This document shows, in pieces, positions 50,962-61,827 of a DNA stretch of 64,000 bases (its first letter is position 1; each line of letters begins with the position of its first letter). A model generated the notes under the pieces. It was not told where the DNA came from and did not search any database. It was given only the letters and a program-made list of their open reading frames with translations. The position numbers and the translations under genes are program-made. The DNA is from an uncultured bacterium (GTDB taxonomy: Bacteria; Desulfobacterota; GWC2-55-46), in assembly GCA_905339405.1 (NCBI GenBank), contig CAJPGC010000003.1:62001-126000 (forward strand). The letters run 5' to 3'.

Positions 50962-53661
50962 TCAGACTGGCCAAATAAGCGAGAACAGTTCCACTGCAGG
51001 ATGTTTGAATGGAACGTCAAGCTCAACTTTTTTTGTAGAGACAAGATCTATTCCGGATGCAACGATCTCACGGATTTCTTCAACATTAGCAGGGGGTACC
51101 GATGAGTCAGCCTTGACGTCCCGGCCTAAGGCTATACCATTCAATTCAAGCAGCAGTTCCCAATCGTGAAGCATTCGAAGGCCTTCTTGGGAGTGGACAA
51201 TACCGACAATTTTGCTGCGAATGCTGGTCCTTTCGCTGGTAACGCTGTCAAACACCCTAAACAGAAGCACAGGCTGCTTGAGCCTAGCAGCAGGAATGGC
51301 TGCAACGCTTGAGGTGCCGTCCAGCGCCTGCTTGAGAGCCTGGTCGATGACCTTATGGCCAACACCAAGTACCCGTTTTGCTGCATCCATTCCACGCAGA
51401 TTTCGATCAAATACCATTTCTTCATAAGACGCCTTTACCCCTGGATCAACGAGCCACCTATCAGGAGTTTTGAAAGATAAGCCTTGCTCCTCCTTTATAG
51501 CACGCCTGCCATTCACGGTGAGCATTGCTTCCAGAAAGGGCTGAAGCGCCGGCAAATCAATGCGTGGGATCTTATCGGAGACCTCTTTATAGTCAAAACG
51601 GCTACTGTTACCGATTATTTTTTTTACCGTATCAACTGCGTCAGAACCGCCAAATCGGGCTGTTTTCGAATCAAACCATCTGCTTAGCGAATCAGATGCT
51701 AAAGCGGCTCCGCCCGTAAAAATCTCATTGAACATGGAAGGGGAAGTCATGCCAAGAACAAGCTGGAGGAGATCCTCAGGTTCATCCATAGCCGACCCGA
51801 GTGCCTGCATGATGCTGTTGATTTTTGTGTTCAACTTGTCCCAGATTCTTGATTCGACCGTGTCAGGGTTGCGCAAAGTGACTACTTCGACTTGACGGGT
51901 CTGGCCATACCGGTTGAGTCGGCCAACGCGCTGATGAAGGCGCATCGGGTTCCAAGGGAGGTCAACATGAATAAGGCTGTGACAGCGCTCTTGGAGGTCA
52001 ATCCCTTCGCCACCAGCTTCGGTACACACGATAAAGCGAACCTTCCCCAAGTTGAATCTTTCTGACGCATTTTCACGAGCGTCATTAAGTACCAACACCC
52101 TTCCGTTGGAATCGACCACACCTTCCGCACGATTGTCACCATTGATGAAGGTTGCGCAATTGTCGCCGAATTCCTGGAACAGTCGTGAAAGAAGCAGAGA
52201 CTGGGTTGCTTTGTATTCGGTGAAGAAGACAATGGTTCGATCTGCAAATTTCGTCTTGAGCAGGTCGATTATTTTGCCGATTTTAGTCTCGTCGCTTACC
52301 AGCTCAGCAGCAGCTATCAATTTCTGGAGACGTGGTGACTCATCTTCCATAAGGCGCACGGCTTCAGCTAGTTCAACGATCTTCTCTTCCAATTTGGAGA
52401 TTTCATCGTCATTGCCAGTGGTCTGAAGCGATTCATATTCTGAAATTTTGGATCTAGTCTGCTGTAATTTCTCCTCCAGGTGTCCCAGCTCTTTCTGGCT
52501 CTGAATTATGCGCGCAAGACGTCCCTTCAGGGCCCGCCTGATTGCCGCAACAGAGCTCGAGGCAAGCTTCTGCATCGATATCAGCACCAGCATTACTGCC
52601 CGGCCGTCAACTTCGCCCAGTGATTTTGCATACATTTTCCCAGTGGCAATAAACTCCGTCATCATTTTATAGAAGTCTTCTTCCTGGGGGGAGTAGGCAT
52701 AGGTCTCAGGAGTAACCAGGGGCGGAAAGAAGAGCTTATTGCCGTGAAGATCGGTTACATTCTGCTTGTTGTTGCGAATCAGAACCTGACGCAGTAGGTG
52801 AAGCTGCTCGTTAAACTCTTTTTTAGGATCAAACAGGTCTGGCCGAAGCAGTTTCAAGAGAGCGAGAAAGCCATAATTTTTGCCGCGATGTGGTGTTCCG
52901 GTAAAGAACACCATGGATTCCACTCTACGCACTTCCTGCAAACGTTCCACAAGCTTGTACGCAAGAGTGGGCCCTGCCTCCTCGTCTGCATTGAGGTGAT
53001 GAGCCTCGTCAACAAGGATCAGATCCCATGGATCACTTTCGATTAACCGGTCATGTCGGCCTTTGCGGTCATCCCGGAGAGTATGAAATGACGCGACGAC
53101 CTGGTTGTGGGTGTTCCAGAAGTCTGATTTTGGGGTATCGGCTTCGGCAACATACTTCGCAAGGCGAATGTCAAACATATCCCGAAGACGAAATTGCCAT
53201 TGATCGACAAGCGACGCTGGACATAGAACCAGCAACCGCTTGACGGTTCCTTTCGAGAGGAGCGGCCAAAGGATCAGGCCTGCTTCTATGGTTTTCCCCA
53301 GACCGACATCGTCAGCCACCAACCAGCGTGTGGGCCATGTCTCGTTGACACGTCTACATACCCATAATTGATGAGGCAAGAGGGCTATCTTTGACCTGGA
53401 GAAGACCCCCCAGGTATCGTTCACTGACACTATTGCTGCAGCTTGTGCGCGCGTCAGAACCTCAAGTGGTGAATCCCATAAAGCTTTGGTTATCGCCTGT
53501 TCAGGAGATGAAATACGGGTTAATTCAGTCTTGTCGATTGCCTCGATGCCATGTTCAAAGCGGACGAGCGTGGTTAGCCCTTTATCGAATTCGACCTTGC
53601 CGTTGCCGAACTTAGCGTGTCGAACGAGGTCGCCAGGAGAAAATGGTAATTCATTGGACAT
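50962..53661 (-). CDS. SNF2-family DEAD/DEAH helicase (defence-type)
   Basis: About 899 residues from the ATG at 53661, which has GAGGAG upstream and overlaps the previous gene by 11 bp; a longer frame starts at 53697. An N-terminal DNA-binding-like segment (FSPGDLVRHAKFGNGKVEF) leads into helicase motif I (ADDVGLGKTIEAG), DEAH (LVDEAHHLN), FTGTPHRG, a coiled-coil insertion (residues 410-490) and the C-terminal QRVGRLNRYGQ. It is like RapA/DISARM DrmD-type SNF2 enzymes that remodel or translocate along DNA. As last gene of the DUF499/sacsin-like operon it is likely an effector of phage defence. Confidence 0.88.
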   Translation of the reverse strand: MSNELPFSPGDLVRHAKFGNGKVEFDKGLTTLVRFEHGIEAIDKTELTRISSPEQAITKALWDSPLEVLTRAQAAAIVSVNDTWGVFSRSKIALLPHQLWVCRRVNETWPTRWLVADDVGLGKTIEAGLILWPLLSKGTVKRLLVLCPASLVDQWQFRLRDMFDIRLAKYVAEADTPKSDFWNTHNQVVASFHTLRDDRKGRHDRLIESDPWDLILVDEAHHLNADEEAGPTLAYKLVERLQEVRRVESMVFFTGTPHRGKNYGFLALLKLLRPDLFDPKKEFNEQLHLLRQVLIRNNKQNVTDLHGNKLFFPPLVTPETYAYSPQEEDFYKMMTEFIATGKMYAKSLGEVDGRAVMLVLISMQKLASSSVAAIRRALKGRLARIIQSQKELGHLEEKLQQTRSKISEYESLQTTGNDDEISKLEEKIVELAEAVRLMEDESPRLQKLIAAAELVSDETKIGKIIDLLKTKFADRTIVFFTEYKATQSLLLSRLFQEFGDNCATFINGDNRAEGVVDSNGRVLVLNDARENASERFNLGKVRFIVCTEAGGEGIDLQERCHSLIHVDLPWNPMRLHQRVGRLNRYGQTRQVEVVTLRNPDTVESRIWDKLNTKINSIMQALGSAMDEPEDLLQLVLGMTSPSMFNEIFTGGAALASDSLSRWFDSKTARFGGSDAVDTVKKIIGNSSRFDYKEVSDKIPRIDLPALQPFLEAMLTVNGRRAIKEEQGLSFKTPDRWLVDPGVKASYEEMVFDRNLRGMDAAKRVLGVGHKVIDQALKQALDGTSSVAAIPAARLKQPVLLFRVFDSVTSERTSIRSKIVGIVHSQEGLRMLHDWELLLELNGIALGRDVKADSSVPPANVEEIREIVASGIDLVSTKKVELDVPFKHPAVELFSLIWPV

Positions 53662-56600
53662 ATTCGATCTCCTCTTCGGCTTCTGAATCAGTAACAACTG
53701 TTGTTTTTAGCAGATCGACCTGCAGGTGCGGATCCATGGCCACGATCAATAACGGCAGATCGAATGCATTGTCGAATTTTGCCTTCTCTTTGCCGAGGTG
53801 CTCACAAAGGAACTCATAGATCATTTTTGATCGGGTCTCGTAGTCTGTACAACTATTCAAACCAGAACAGCCTAGACGCTCCAAAAATTCACGAACGGGT
53901 CTTCTTGGCACATAACAAAATTGATATGCGAGCTGGTTGTTAATAATTTTTTTCCTTGTAAGCTCACGAATTACAAAGCAGGCCCCCATGCCGAGAGCTC
54001 TGTCGATTGGCGGGGCATCCGGACCGCCCCCCTGAAAATCCGGATTGATACGTGGTGAGGTTATATGTTTCAAACTGAACGGCCTCTGAATCCTATCAAT
54101 GGCCATGAAGCTGTGAACGTACTCGTCAAGCCAGTAGCCAAACAGAAAAATCGACACGAACTCCTTCATCCAATGAAAATATTCAGGGTCCTGGATCTCG
54201 TCCTGAAGATAGTTTTTTATGACGGTCATCCACTCGTCCAGTCCATCCTTATTAACAGTGACAAATCTGTCCATCCATCCTTTCGAATGGCAAAGCTCTA
54301 TGAAGGATCGGTGCTGTTCAGGTTTACTCCGGCCGATGGTGTGACAAGCCCCGAGCAGAAAAAGTGTCAACCATCCCTTTCTCGCTTCGGGCTCATTTTT
54401 CAGAAAATCATGCTTCAGTGAGGGAAAACATCCACTTGGAAAAGCCCTACGTTCATAAAGCATAATCTGCTGTTGTTTGTTAAGTTGCCACCAGTCATAG
54501 ATGGCATTTAGGGCTTTCTTTGGATCATGTGGAGGCTGTGGCTGCTGAATTGGTACAAAATTAACTTTGACCACCAGCCTCCGTAAAAGTTCATCTTTAT
54601 CGCTTTCGTTCCAACTTTTGAGGTATTCGTGGGATTCACCAATAGCGTCCAACCATGTTCCTGTAAGGCCATTCTCCCTGATATAACGGGCTACCTTAAA
54701 TCCCAAATCCCCGTTCACTAGGTACTGCAAGGCGGCTTGCTGCTTGACCTCGCTATTTGCATCACATACCCAATCTGCTAATATCTCAGTGGGAGCATCG
54801 TAACGAGGCCGGCATCTCCTGAAAAATGCTCTCCCTGCTTCATCATAGATGTCAGACAACCTAGCACTCTCAGGCGCAAAGCGAACGCGAAGTTCCTCTT
54901 CCTTATCCCCAATCCCTGCACAGAGAAGAACTCTTGAAACCGTCCATTCTCCTGAAGCGTTTTTGAACAGCAGCGTTGCCAACTCATCAGTAGCCTGTTT
55001 TTTTTCTTCCTCCTTGAGCTGATCCCAGACAAGGTTGGCGATTGCCTCAAGAGTCCTTGCATTATTATCTTCGCAACATTGTCCATCTATCTGTTGAATT
55101 AGGGTCGAGAAATCCAGTTTCCGTATGCTGCGACCCAGGTCAAGTCGTCTGAGTAGGATTGCAATGTCAGATGCTATGCAGCATTCAACAGGTACTCCTA
55201 CACCTATAAGCTGTTCTATCACCTCTCGTTGCCCCCATGGTCCGGACAGTTCATGCCTAATACTGTCATCACCGACCATCTGTTCATAGGGAAACGGTAA
55301 ACCATTAGGAATTGGACCGTTACTAAATTTTGTCAGCGCCTGCATTGCGAGCGAGAAACAAATTTTCGTTCCGTCTTTGCTATTTGCTGCAATTAAAAGA
55401 GTTCGCCAGATTGATGCTATGAATCCTGCCACTGAAATACTGTCAGCTAAATGGAGTTTTTGTCTTGCAGATGGCCAGTCGGTCTCGAATTGGTCGACAA
55501 GATATGCTATCTTTACTCCGAGTTCTCTGCCGATTTTTTCTGCTAATCGTATATTTTCTTCTGATTCACCTGCAAGTCTTCCGCGACCTGCATCCAAAGA
55601 AAAAGCAGCGCTTACCGCAAACCCGAGACTCTCATCCTCGCGTGTCGGAGCTGTGACCCAAACTGAAGGCACTTCTTTTGACAGCGCTGTGAATCCAGAA
55701 GGGTTGAGAGCAAAGAAGATTACACCCGATTTAATGCGGAAAACAATTCCGAACATGCTTACCGTCTCGCTCCCCTCCGGAGCTTCACATTTACCAATCT
55801 CTATACCTTCAAAAAGTTCGCCAGGGTTCCAGCTTATCGTCTTCTCACAATTAGGACTTGCAACGACTATTCTCCTTATCGCTCGCCCGAATACACTAAG
55901 GAGTCCGACCAAACGCCGAAACCTTACCAGAATTTTGTCTGCGAGGACTTCTTCGTTGAGCTGCAATTCTATTAGAGTACCCTGATATCGTCGATCTTCC
56001 GAAAAGTGCGCAAGCCTTGCCACTGTGGATAGGGAGGGCGTCCAGGGTTGCGGTAGAACTCCTCCCGCGATTTCCACACGCAATACACCGCTCAAAATGC
56101 ATGGCCGGTCGCAGCACAGGAATACGCTTTTAAAGCCAAGCCCGAATTTTCCAGTAACGCCTTCGCCGATAGGTTTGTCGGAAGATGATAGGATCAGCAT
56201 TTTTTCAAGATCCCTGTGGTAACCTCTCTCTCTGCCCTTGACAGTTCGTCCCGTCGCATTAATCATTCTGCCCCAGTGCATAAAGCGAATAATCGCTCCC
56301 TCGATATCAACGACTAATTTCTGGGAAGAAACCGGAATCTGTGGGCCTCCGTCATCATCGGGGTCGAAAAACCCAAGCTCTATCGCAGCGTCATCAGCAT
56401 TCTGAAAGAGCTCAAACGGGAGACTTTGTACATCATACTGATAGTCCTTCAATTTCTGCTTCACTGCTTCAAGGACAGCCTTTTTTGCCTCTTCGTTATC
56501 CTGCAGGATCTTGGCAATGCATTCTTTTTTATTATCAAGTTCCTTAGACAGCAGATCCAGTCTTCCTGAAGATGATTGGGATGAGTTTTTGTTCTCCTGA

Positions 56601-59600
56601 TATCGTTCTCTTGCCTGGTCGTAGTTTTCCAGAACTTTTCTCAAAGGCTCACTTTTATTGTGAGCATTGAGCTGCCTCAGCGAGTATGGCAGATGATCCA
56701 GGATCATTCCACGGACGACATCAATTTGCAGTTGATCAGTTTGATCAATCTCCTGCCAAAGTCCATCCAAAACAGCACGAGGCTGGTAATAGCATTTATC
56801 CAGTATATATCTGATGGTTTCCTTGAGGAGTGAGGATAGCTCTTCAGATGTAAAATTATCTGGTTTAATATTGCGGAGAGGAAGATAAACACGCCGATCA
56901 CCGTCCCATTCTGGAGCACCGGCAATTATTGTTGAAAACTCTCTGGCAAGATGAACCTTTAATTCGTATCCCATCAAATTGAGTACTGCGACACTATCTT
57001 CGTCGACAATTCTGAATGCAACCTCAAGAGAGTCAAGAATTTTGGCAGGCACGTAATCGCGAACCCACGTCCTATTACCATCAGAATCAACTCTTTCTGC
57101 TGATTTCCACCCGATCTGACTCGGACTCACTACCCAATCATAGGAATGTTTACCGAGAAAGTGCTTTGCGAGTTCCCTCAAACGCGGCCCCAACAAACAG
57201 AGCAAGGCCCCAATCAGCTCTTCTCGCACAAGGCCGTTCCATTTATTAAAATAGTCTTCAATAATCCTCGGAGCAGCCTGAATCGCACGCCCTATATCAA
57301 CAGGGCCAATTTTCCTGCCTCCTGCGGCATTAAATTGTCCTGCATCGACAGCAACATCTGAAAGAATTTCTGCCAATGATTGCTCAAGAACATACTCATC
57401 ATCTACGTCAGTAACTCCGGTACATAACTCACCAGCTGATTTCCATTTTCCTGTCTTCGTTCGTAATGTCAATCTACTCAAATTGAATTTTGCTTCGGGC
57501 TGGTCGTTACAAAATAATCGCAGATACAATTTGAATGCATCTTCTGCAGCCTCGTTGATATGGGAGCACTCAGAAGCAAGTTGCTGCAAAGCACTTACGA
57601 GCATATCTGTAGAAACTGGTTTTGCAATCGCTGGTAGAAGAATGCTAAGGCACTTTTCTTCTCCGAATTCCTTAAGAGCCCTATTGACAATGCTCCATGA
57701 CGGCATTGCCTCAACCTTGGATAGAGCTGGCATGGCTTTAATAAGTCCAGAGTCGACAGATAAATCAATCTGACCAACTTTGTAGCTATCAATTTCAGCC
57801 ATCAACAATCCAAGCCTTTCAAGTGCCGCATCGCTTGATGCAAAACATGTTTTCTTGAGGTATTCCAACGCTGTAGATTTTAGAATGTCTTCACCGAGAT
57901 CAGCGACATCGGCATAACAATAGTCTGCTTTTGAAGCTAATATCTGCACATCCTGTGACAATACCTGTATGTTGATGACATCGGCGGGCCGTATTATCCC
58001 GCCACTTCGAAGTGGAAGCCACGCTGTCTCTCGCATAATACGAGAAGATTCTTCACGGAGTGGACTATGATAATTTTCAAGCATCTCCACTATCAATCGC
58101 CAGAAACTCCCTGGATTCCTACTCTCCAACGCAATTCGAATAATTGACGACTCATCGAGAGGCGTTATCCAATCCTTCTGCTTTTTTACAATTACGCTAT
58201 TATTACTCTTTGCAATAATCTGTATTGAAGAGGCCAGGCCGATCGGCAATGCCTTACCAGTATCAAGGTACGCACTATTATCGACTCGGCATCTGCCTCC
58301 ACCCTTCAATACGTGAAACGGCAAAGTTGTCCAGAGATGCCTATCTTCTATAGATGCTAAAATTTCTTCGCATTCAGTATCGGTGAACGGCTCTTGACTA
58401 ATATCATTTGTACCAATCTTCTCCAACTCGGCGATGACAGCCGAAGACTCGATCTCTTTGATTCCCAGACTTTCCCAGCGTGCAGAAGGCAAGTTTTCGA
58501 CTAACCCCCTGCCAAGTATATTCCACGCATCATTCGACTCAATACGCGAGACCAGACGCCACAGCTTCTCCCAGGCAGGAGATTGCTGATGTCGAGCTAC
58601 CCAGAGAGTAGTATTATCATCAGCATAATGGGCCTCGTGACCGTGAAGTAAATATCTCAGTCCCAAAATGGCGGATTTGTCCTGACCAGGATTATCTACA
58701 TGTTCAATCAGTTTGCGCCGCGCATGAGCAGGACCGAGCTTCTTCTGAGTCGCACCAAGCGACATCAGTATTGCCATTCCATCATTGGATGATGGAAGAG
58801 TTTCAGAGTTAATAAAAAGGGTCTTAAATGTATCGTTCTTAATGAGAAGTATCTGCTCTTGGGGAACAGCGTCAGCAAGCCAACGCGTAAGACCAGCCGA
58901 TGACACGGCAGAATTTCCTAGAGCAAATCCGAATAGATTGTTTCGCTTGAGAGCATTTTCCAGCGTTGCATACGATACAGCAGCAACTTGTAGTGTCCTT
59001 GCATCAATTGCTTGGATAATTCTAAGATCAGGGTTAGTTCTCAAGATTCCGGAGCGCTGGTTTTCATCCTGTTTGCGCAGTAATTCACTGGTAACATCGA
59101 GACAGCGATCAAGTGCAACATTTTGTATAAGGGGCGAGTCGATCATGTCATGTATGGTTCTCAGCCATAAAAGTACATCAGCTCTCTGCGGTTTGGCCTC
59201 ACCAGGTTTTTCGTTATCATCAAGATCTTTGGGTAAAATGATGACATCCGCGTCACATCTCCAAAGTGCTGAGATAATATTTTCAGGGACGGCAGTCCTC
59301 GCAGAAGCGTCCTGCGGCCCTATCGAAAGTCGATACTGCGGGAGAAGAAATCTCACGACATTGACAACTCGTTGGCGATGTTGCCGCATGGCAGCAATCG
59401 GCGTGTTGCGGAATCCCTCGCGAATCAGCGCTAAAAGGGCCTTCTGCGGTCGTTCAGTCCCCAGATAAGGGCCAGCGGCTTTCTCTAGAAAGCTTGCAAG
59501 ATAATCAAGCTGTGTTGAAGACGAGAACGCCTTGAACGTATCTCCACCTAGAACCATTGCTAGCTCATTTTCAGACCACTGTTCAACCCTTAGGGAGATC

Positions 59601-61186
59601 GATGGTGCTTCAACATCGACGAAACTGACAGCATCCCCCATCGAATCAAGCATGGGCAACACAGTCCACGGCCGGCTTGGCTCGCCTTTTGGAGGTGCTG
59701 GTAACAGCAGCAGCCTGTGAGCCTTTCGATGGTCAATTTTCCGCCATACTTGTGCTTCACGCTCTACAATTCTGCACCATGAGTGATTGGCGCAAATGCT
59801 TTGCTTGAACATTCCCAAAAAGCTTTTACTCGAATTATCTTTGGAGGATGATTTGTTAATCGCATCAGTGAGTGCATAAATATCAGATTCGCATAGACTG
59901 TTAGTGCGAATAAATTTCTCGAGTGTAGGTATAAACAACGGCAATGATATCTGGCGTGCCAGTTCATTGTTCCAACACCTACGAAGTCCAGTTTCATCAA
60001 GGCTCTCGATATCTACCTTTGAATCTTCTCGAATCTGACTGAACGCGAAGATGCCTCGTCTACCTGCATCCACAAAGAATTGACCGTGGATGTAAATTTT
60101 GTAGTCGGTCTGTGAGTTAACATTTGATGCCTCAAAAAGGTGTGATTCTTCTTCGAGAGGGAGAAAAAGCGCCCACTGGATTGATAGCTTTCCATTCCCT
60201 TGTTCTTGTCGACATATAAGAATGCTTCCTTCCGGACGTGACTTGTCTTCCGCTGGGCACAGGTGTCCCCTTTCGTCACGGTAATATGTCTTCGGCCATT
60301 TGTGATGCTGCTTGAGTTTCGCAAGTACCGAAGAATCAAGAACCTCTATTTTGTTACCGTGAAAATGCAAAGAAAATTTGTCGACTGCGTCATGAACTTT
60401 CCCTGTTGAGCTTGCGACTGAAGATTTGCGTTCGAGTCGTCCATCTGATTCGAGCATCAGCGTGAAATTTATGCGCGAAGTAGCCGATGGCAGTAATGTA
60501 ATGCTGGATAGATTCGGTAGTAGTGGCAAAATTGAAGCAAGCCGACTCCTAAGAGAGCTGTCGCGGAGAAAAGATAGATCAGGACCATCAAATCCTTCAT
60601 CTCCAGGAAAACGCTCCATTATTGAGCCTGTTTTTTCACCGTTCTCTGTGACTAAATGTCTTTGCTGACGAAGGGGGATCCAAAGAAAAAACCAGGTAAT
60701 ATCTTCACCAGATATTTCACGAGCGGCATTTTCAAGCTCGTTCCATTCGAAATCAGAGACATTTTCCCAGTGTGGATGAATATTGTCGTCGGAGATATTC
60801 CATGGGTTAAGGATTTCGCGGTGAATCTCTGTGCCGTCATTTGCAACATAGAGAAACGCTTCGCATAGATGAAATATGCTCTTCATCCCGAGTCCGAACT
60901 TTCCAATCGTGCCTTCCTCTGCAGCTTTTGTATTCTCGGCAAAGGATGCAATTGCTTTTTTGTCACTCTTTTTGAACTTTCCGTTGTTGTAGCAGAGTAA
61001 CCCTGGTCCATGCAGTAGCGGATTATTAGCATGCGGAAAGCCTGCGTGGTAACCAAAAACAAATCTTTGCGCTTCCGCGTCATCGGCATTCTGAATCAAC
61101 TCCTTCAGTATCGGAAAACCACTCTGATACCGATCTCGGAGGTTATCAGTAATAAGATTGATAATATTTGCAGTTAGACCCGGCAT
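53651..61186 (-). CDS. Giant double-GHKL sacsin-like ATPase protein
   Basis: A 2511-residue protein with two sacsin-type GHKL ATPase modules. The first has KELIQNADDA, GPGLLCYNN and IGKFGLGMKSIFHL in residues 25-110. The second has LPFELFQNADDA near 1592, VTGKFGLGFKSVF near 1682 and the same order. Between them are about 1400 helical residues with few recognisable domains, and another 700 residues follow. Sacsin N-terminal modules are related to Hsp90 ATPases and occur in bacterial defence clusters. It is 193 bases after the small PUA-like gene and overlaps the SNF2 helicase by 11 bp. Whether it senses infection is unknown. Confidence 0.85.
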   Translation of the reverse strand: MPGLTANIINLITDNLRDRYQSGFPILKELIQNADDAEAQRFVFGYHAGFPHANNPLLHGPGLLCYNNGKFKKSDKKAIASFAENTKAAEEGTIGKFGLGMKSIFHLCEAFLYVANDGTEIHREILNPWNISDDNIHPHWENVSDFEWNELENAAREISGEDITWFFLWIPLRQQRHLVTENGEKTGSIMERFPGDEGFDGPDLSFLRDSSLRSRLASILPLLPNLSSITLLPSATSRINFTLMLESDGRLERKSSVASSTGKVHDAVDKFSLHFHGNKIEVLDSSVLAKLKQHHKWPKTYYRDERGHLCPAEDKSRPEGSILICRQEQGNGKLSIQWALFLPLEEESHLFEASNVNSQTDYKIYIHGQFFVDAGRRGIFAFSQIREDSKVDIESLDETGLRRCWNNELARQISLPLFIPTLEKFIRTNSLCESDIYALTDAINKSSSKDNSSKSFLGMFKQSICANHSWCRIVEREAQVWRKIDHRKAHRLLLLPAPPKGEPSRPWTVLPMLDSMGDAVSFVDVEAPSISLRVEQWSENELAMVLGGDTFKAFSSSTQLDYLASFLEKAAGPYLGTERPQKALLALIREGFRNTPIAAMRQHRQRVVNVVRFLLPQYRLSIGPQDASARTAVPENIISALWRCDADVIILPKDLDDNEKPGEAKPQRADVLLWLRTIHDMIDSPLIQNVALDRCLDVTSELLRKQDENQRSGILRTNPDLRIIQAIDARTLQVAAVSYATLENALKRNNLFGFALGNSAVSSAGLTRWLADAVPQEQILLIKNDTFKTLFINSETLPSSNDGMAILMSLGATQKKLGPAHARRKLIEHVDNPGQDKSAILGLRYLLHGHEAHYADDNTTLWVARHQQSPAWEKLWRLVSRIESNDAWNILGRGLVENLPSARWESLGIKEIESSAVIAELEKIGTNDISQEPFTDTECEEILASIEDRHLWTTLPFHVLKGGGRCRVDNSAYLDTGKALPIGLASSIQIIAKSNNSVIVKKQKDWITPLDESSIIRIALESRNPGSFWRLIVEMLENYHSPLREESSRIMRETAWLPLRSGGIIRPADVINIQVLSQDVQILASKADYCYADVADLGEDILKSTALEYLKKTCFASSDAALERLGLLMAEIDSYKVGQIDLSVDSGLIKAMPALSKVEAMPSWSIVNRALKEFGEEKCLSILLPAIAKPVSTDMLVSALQQLASECSHINEAAEDAFKLYLRLFCNDQPEAKFNLSRLTLRTKTGKWKSAGELCTGVTDVDDEYVLEQSLAEILSDVAVDAGQFNAAGGRKIGPVDIGRAIQAAPRIIEDYFNKWNGLVREELIGALLCLLGPRLRELAKHFLGKHSYDWVVSPSQIGWKSAERVDSDGNRTWVRDYVPAKILDSLEVAFRIVDEDSVAVLNLMGYELKVHLAREFSTIIAGAPEWDGDRRVYLPLRNIKPDNFTSEELSSLLKETIRYILDKCYYQPRAVLDGLWQEIDQTDQLQIDVVRGMILDHLPYSLRQLNAHNKSEPLRKVLENYDQARERYQENKNSSQSSSGRLDLLSKELDNKKECIAKILQDNEEAKKAVLEAVKQKLKDYQYDVQSLPFELFQNADDAAIELGFFDPDDDGGPQIPVSSQKLVVDIEGAIIRFMHWGRMINATGRTVKGRERGYHRDLEKMLILSSSDKPIGEGVTGKFGLGFKSVFLCCDRPCILSGVLRVEIAGGVLPQPWTPSLSTVARLAHFSEDRRYQGTLIELQLNEEVLADKILVRFRRLVGLLSVFGRAIRRIVVASPNCEKTISWNPGELFEGIEIGKCEAPEGSETVSMFGIVFRIKSGVIFFALNPSGFTALSKEVPSVWVTAPTREDESLGFAVSAAFSLDAGRGRLAGESEENIRLAEKIGRELGVKIAYLVDQFETDWPSARQKLHLADSISVAGFIASIWRTLLIAANSKDGTKICFSLAMQALTKFSNGPIPNGLPFPYEQMVGDDSIRHELSGPWGQREVIEQLIGVGVPVECCIASDIAILLRRLDLGRSIRKLDFSTLIQQIDGQCCEDNNARTLEAIANLVWDQLKEEEKKQATDELATLLFKNASGEWTVSRVLLCAGIGDKEEELRVRFAPESARLSDIYDEAGRAFFRRCRPRYDAPTEILADWVCDANSEVKQQAALQYLVNGDLGFKVARYIRENGLTGTWLDAIGESHEYLKSWNESDKDELLRRLVVKVNFVPIQQPQPPHDPKKALNAIYDWWQLNKQQQIMLYERRAFPSGCFPSLKHDFLKNEPEARKGWLTLFLLGACHTIGRSKPEQHRSFIELCHSKGWMDRFVTVNKDGLDEWMTVIKNYLQDEIQDPEYFHWMKEFVSIFLFGYWLDEYVHSFMAIDRIQRPFSLKHITSPRINPDFQGGGPDAPPIDRALGMGACFVIRELTRKKIINNQLAYQFCYVPRRPVREFLERLGCSGLNSCTDYETRSKMIYEFLCEHLGKEKAKFDNAFDLPLLIVAMDPHLQVDLLKTTVVTDSEAEEEIEYVQ

Positions 61187-61378
61187 TTAAGATGCTCCAT
61201 TGACATCAACTGGTCTTTTGTTCTGTTTTCTGGAGATCCCTGTTCATACTCATTTATCAAGCCAACTTCCATGAACAGCTCAAGAAAAATTACCTGCTGT
61301 GTAGGCCTTATTCACAACCCACTTGACCGACCTTATTTCCATTATTATTCGATGGATATTACTTTTTTCTTCCATCTT

Positions 61379-61786
61379 TTACTTCAAGAAGTCCGGTGTT
61401 CTGCAAATCGAATAGGGCCTGATGTAACCTTCTGAAATATTTCTACCTGAGGACCGCAAAATTAGATCGGTTTTGACATGTCCTTTCCCGATCCTTTTCA
61501 AGGCCTCAAACTTATAGGTGGTTTTAAAATTCTTTTCTGATGACTGTTCAATTTTGATATCTACTAGACGACCCCAGTATAAAAGTTTCGAGGTCGATTC
61601 GGCGGCAGCAAAAATTATAGGCAGAATTTGGTTTTCTTCCATTGACTCTTGCAGTAGTTCGATGCCTGACTTCCAGTTTGTTTCTTCCTTAAATACACCT
61701 TTTCCGGCTTTCTCATAGGCTGCATGTAGCTTTTCGGAATGAAGAATTGTGTACACACAATAAGGCGAGAGAACCAAATCACTCAT
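61379..61786 (-). CDS. Small PUA/EVE-like protein of the defence operon
   Basis: A 135-residue protein beginning MSDLVLSPYCVY with GAGGAGGGG before the ATG (an upstream in-frame ATG at 61810 is unlikely). Residues 55-135 (ILPIIFAAAESTSKLLYWGR, TYKFEALKRI, DLILRSSGRNISEGYIRPY) resemble a PUA/EVE-type beta-barrel, a fold used to read modified bases. The similarity is only a visual guess and the family is unproven. It lies between the DUF499 ATPase and the sacsin-like gene, probably in one transcript. Confidence 0.65.
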   Translation of the reverse strand: MSDLVLSPYCVYTILHSEKLHAAYEKAGKGVFKEETNWKSGIELLQESMEENQILPIIFAAAESTSKLLYWGRLVDIKIEQSSEKNFKTTYKFEALKRIGKGHVKTDLILRSSGRNISEGYIRPYSICRTPDFLK

Positions 61787-61827
61787 AAGCCCCTCCTCAG
61801 AGTTCGGCAAGTTCTCAGTAAAAACAA

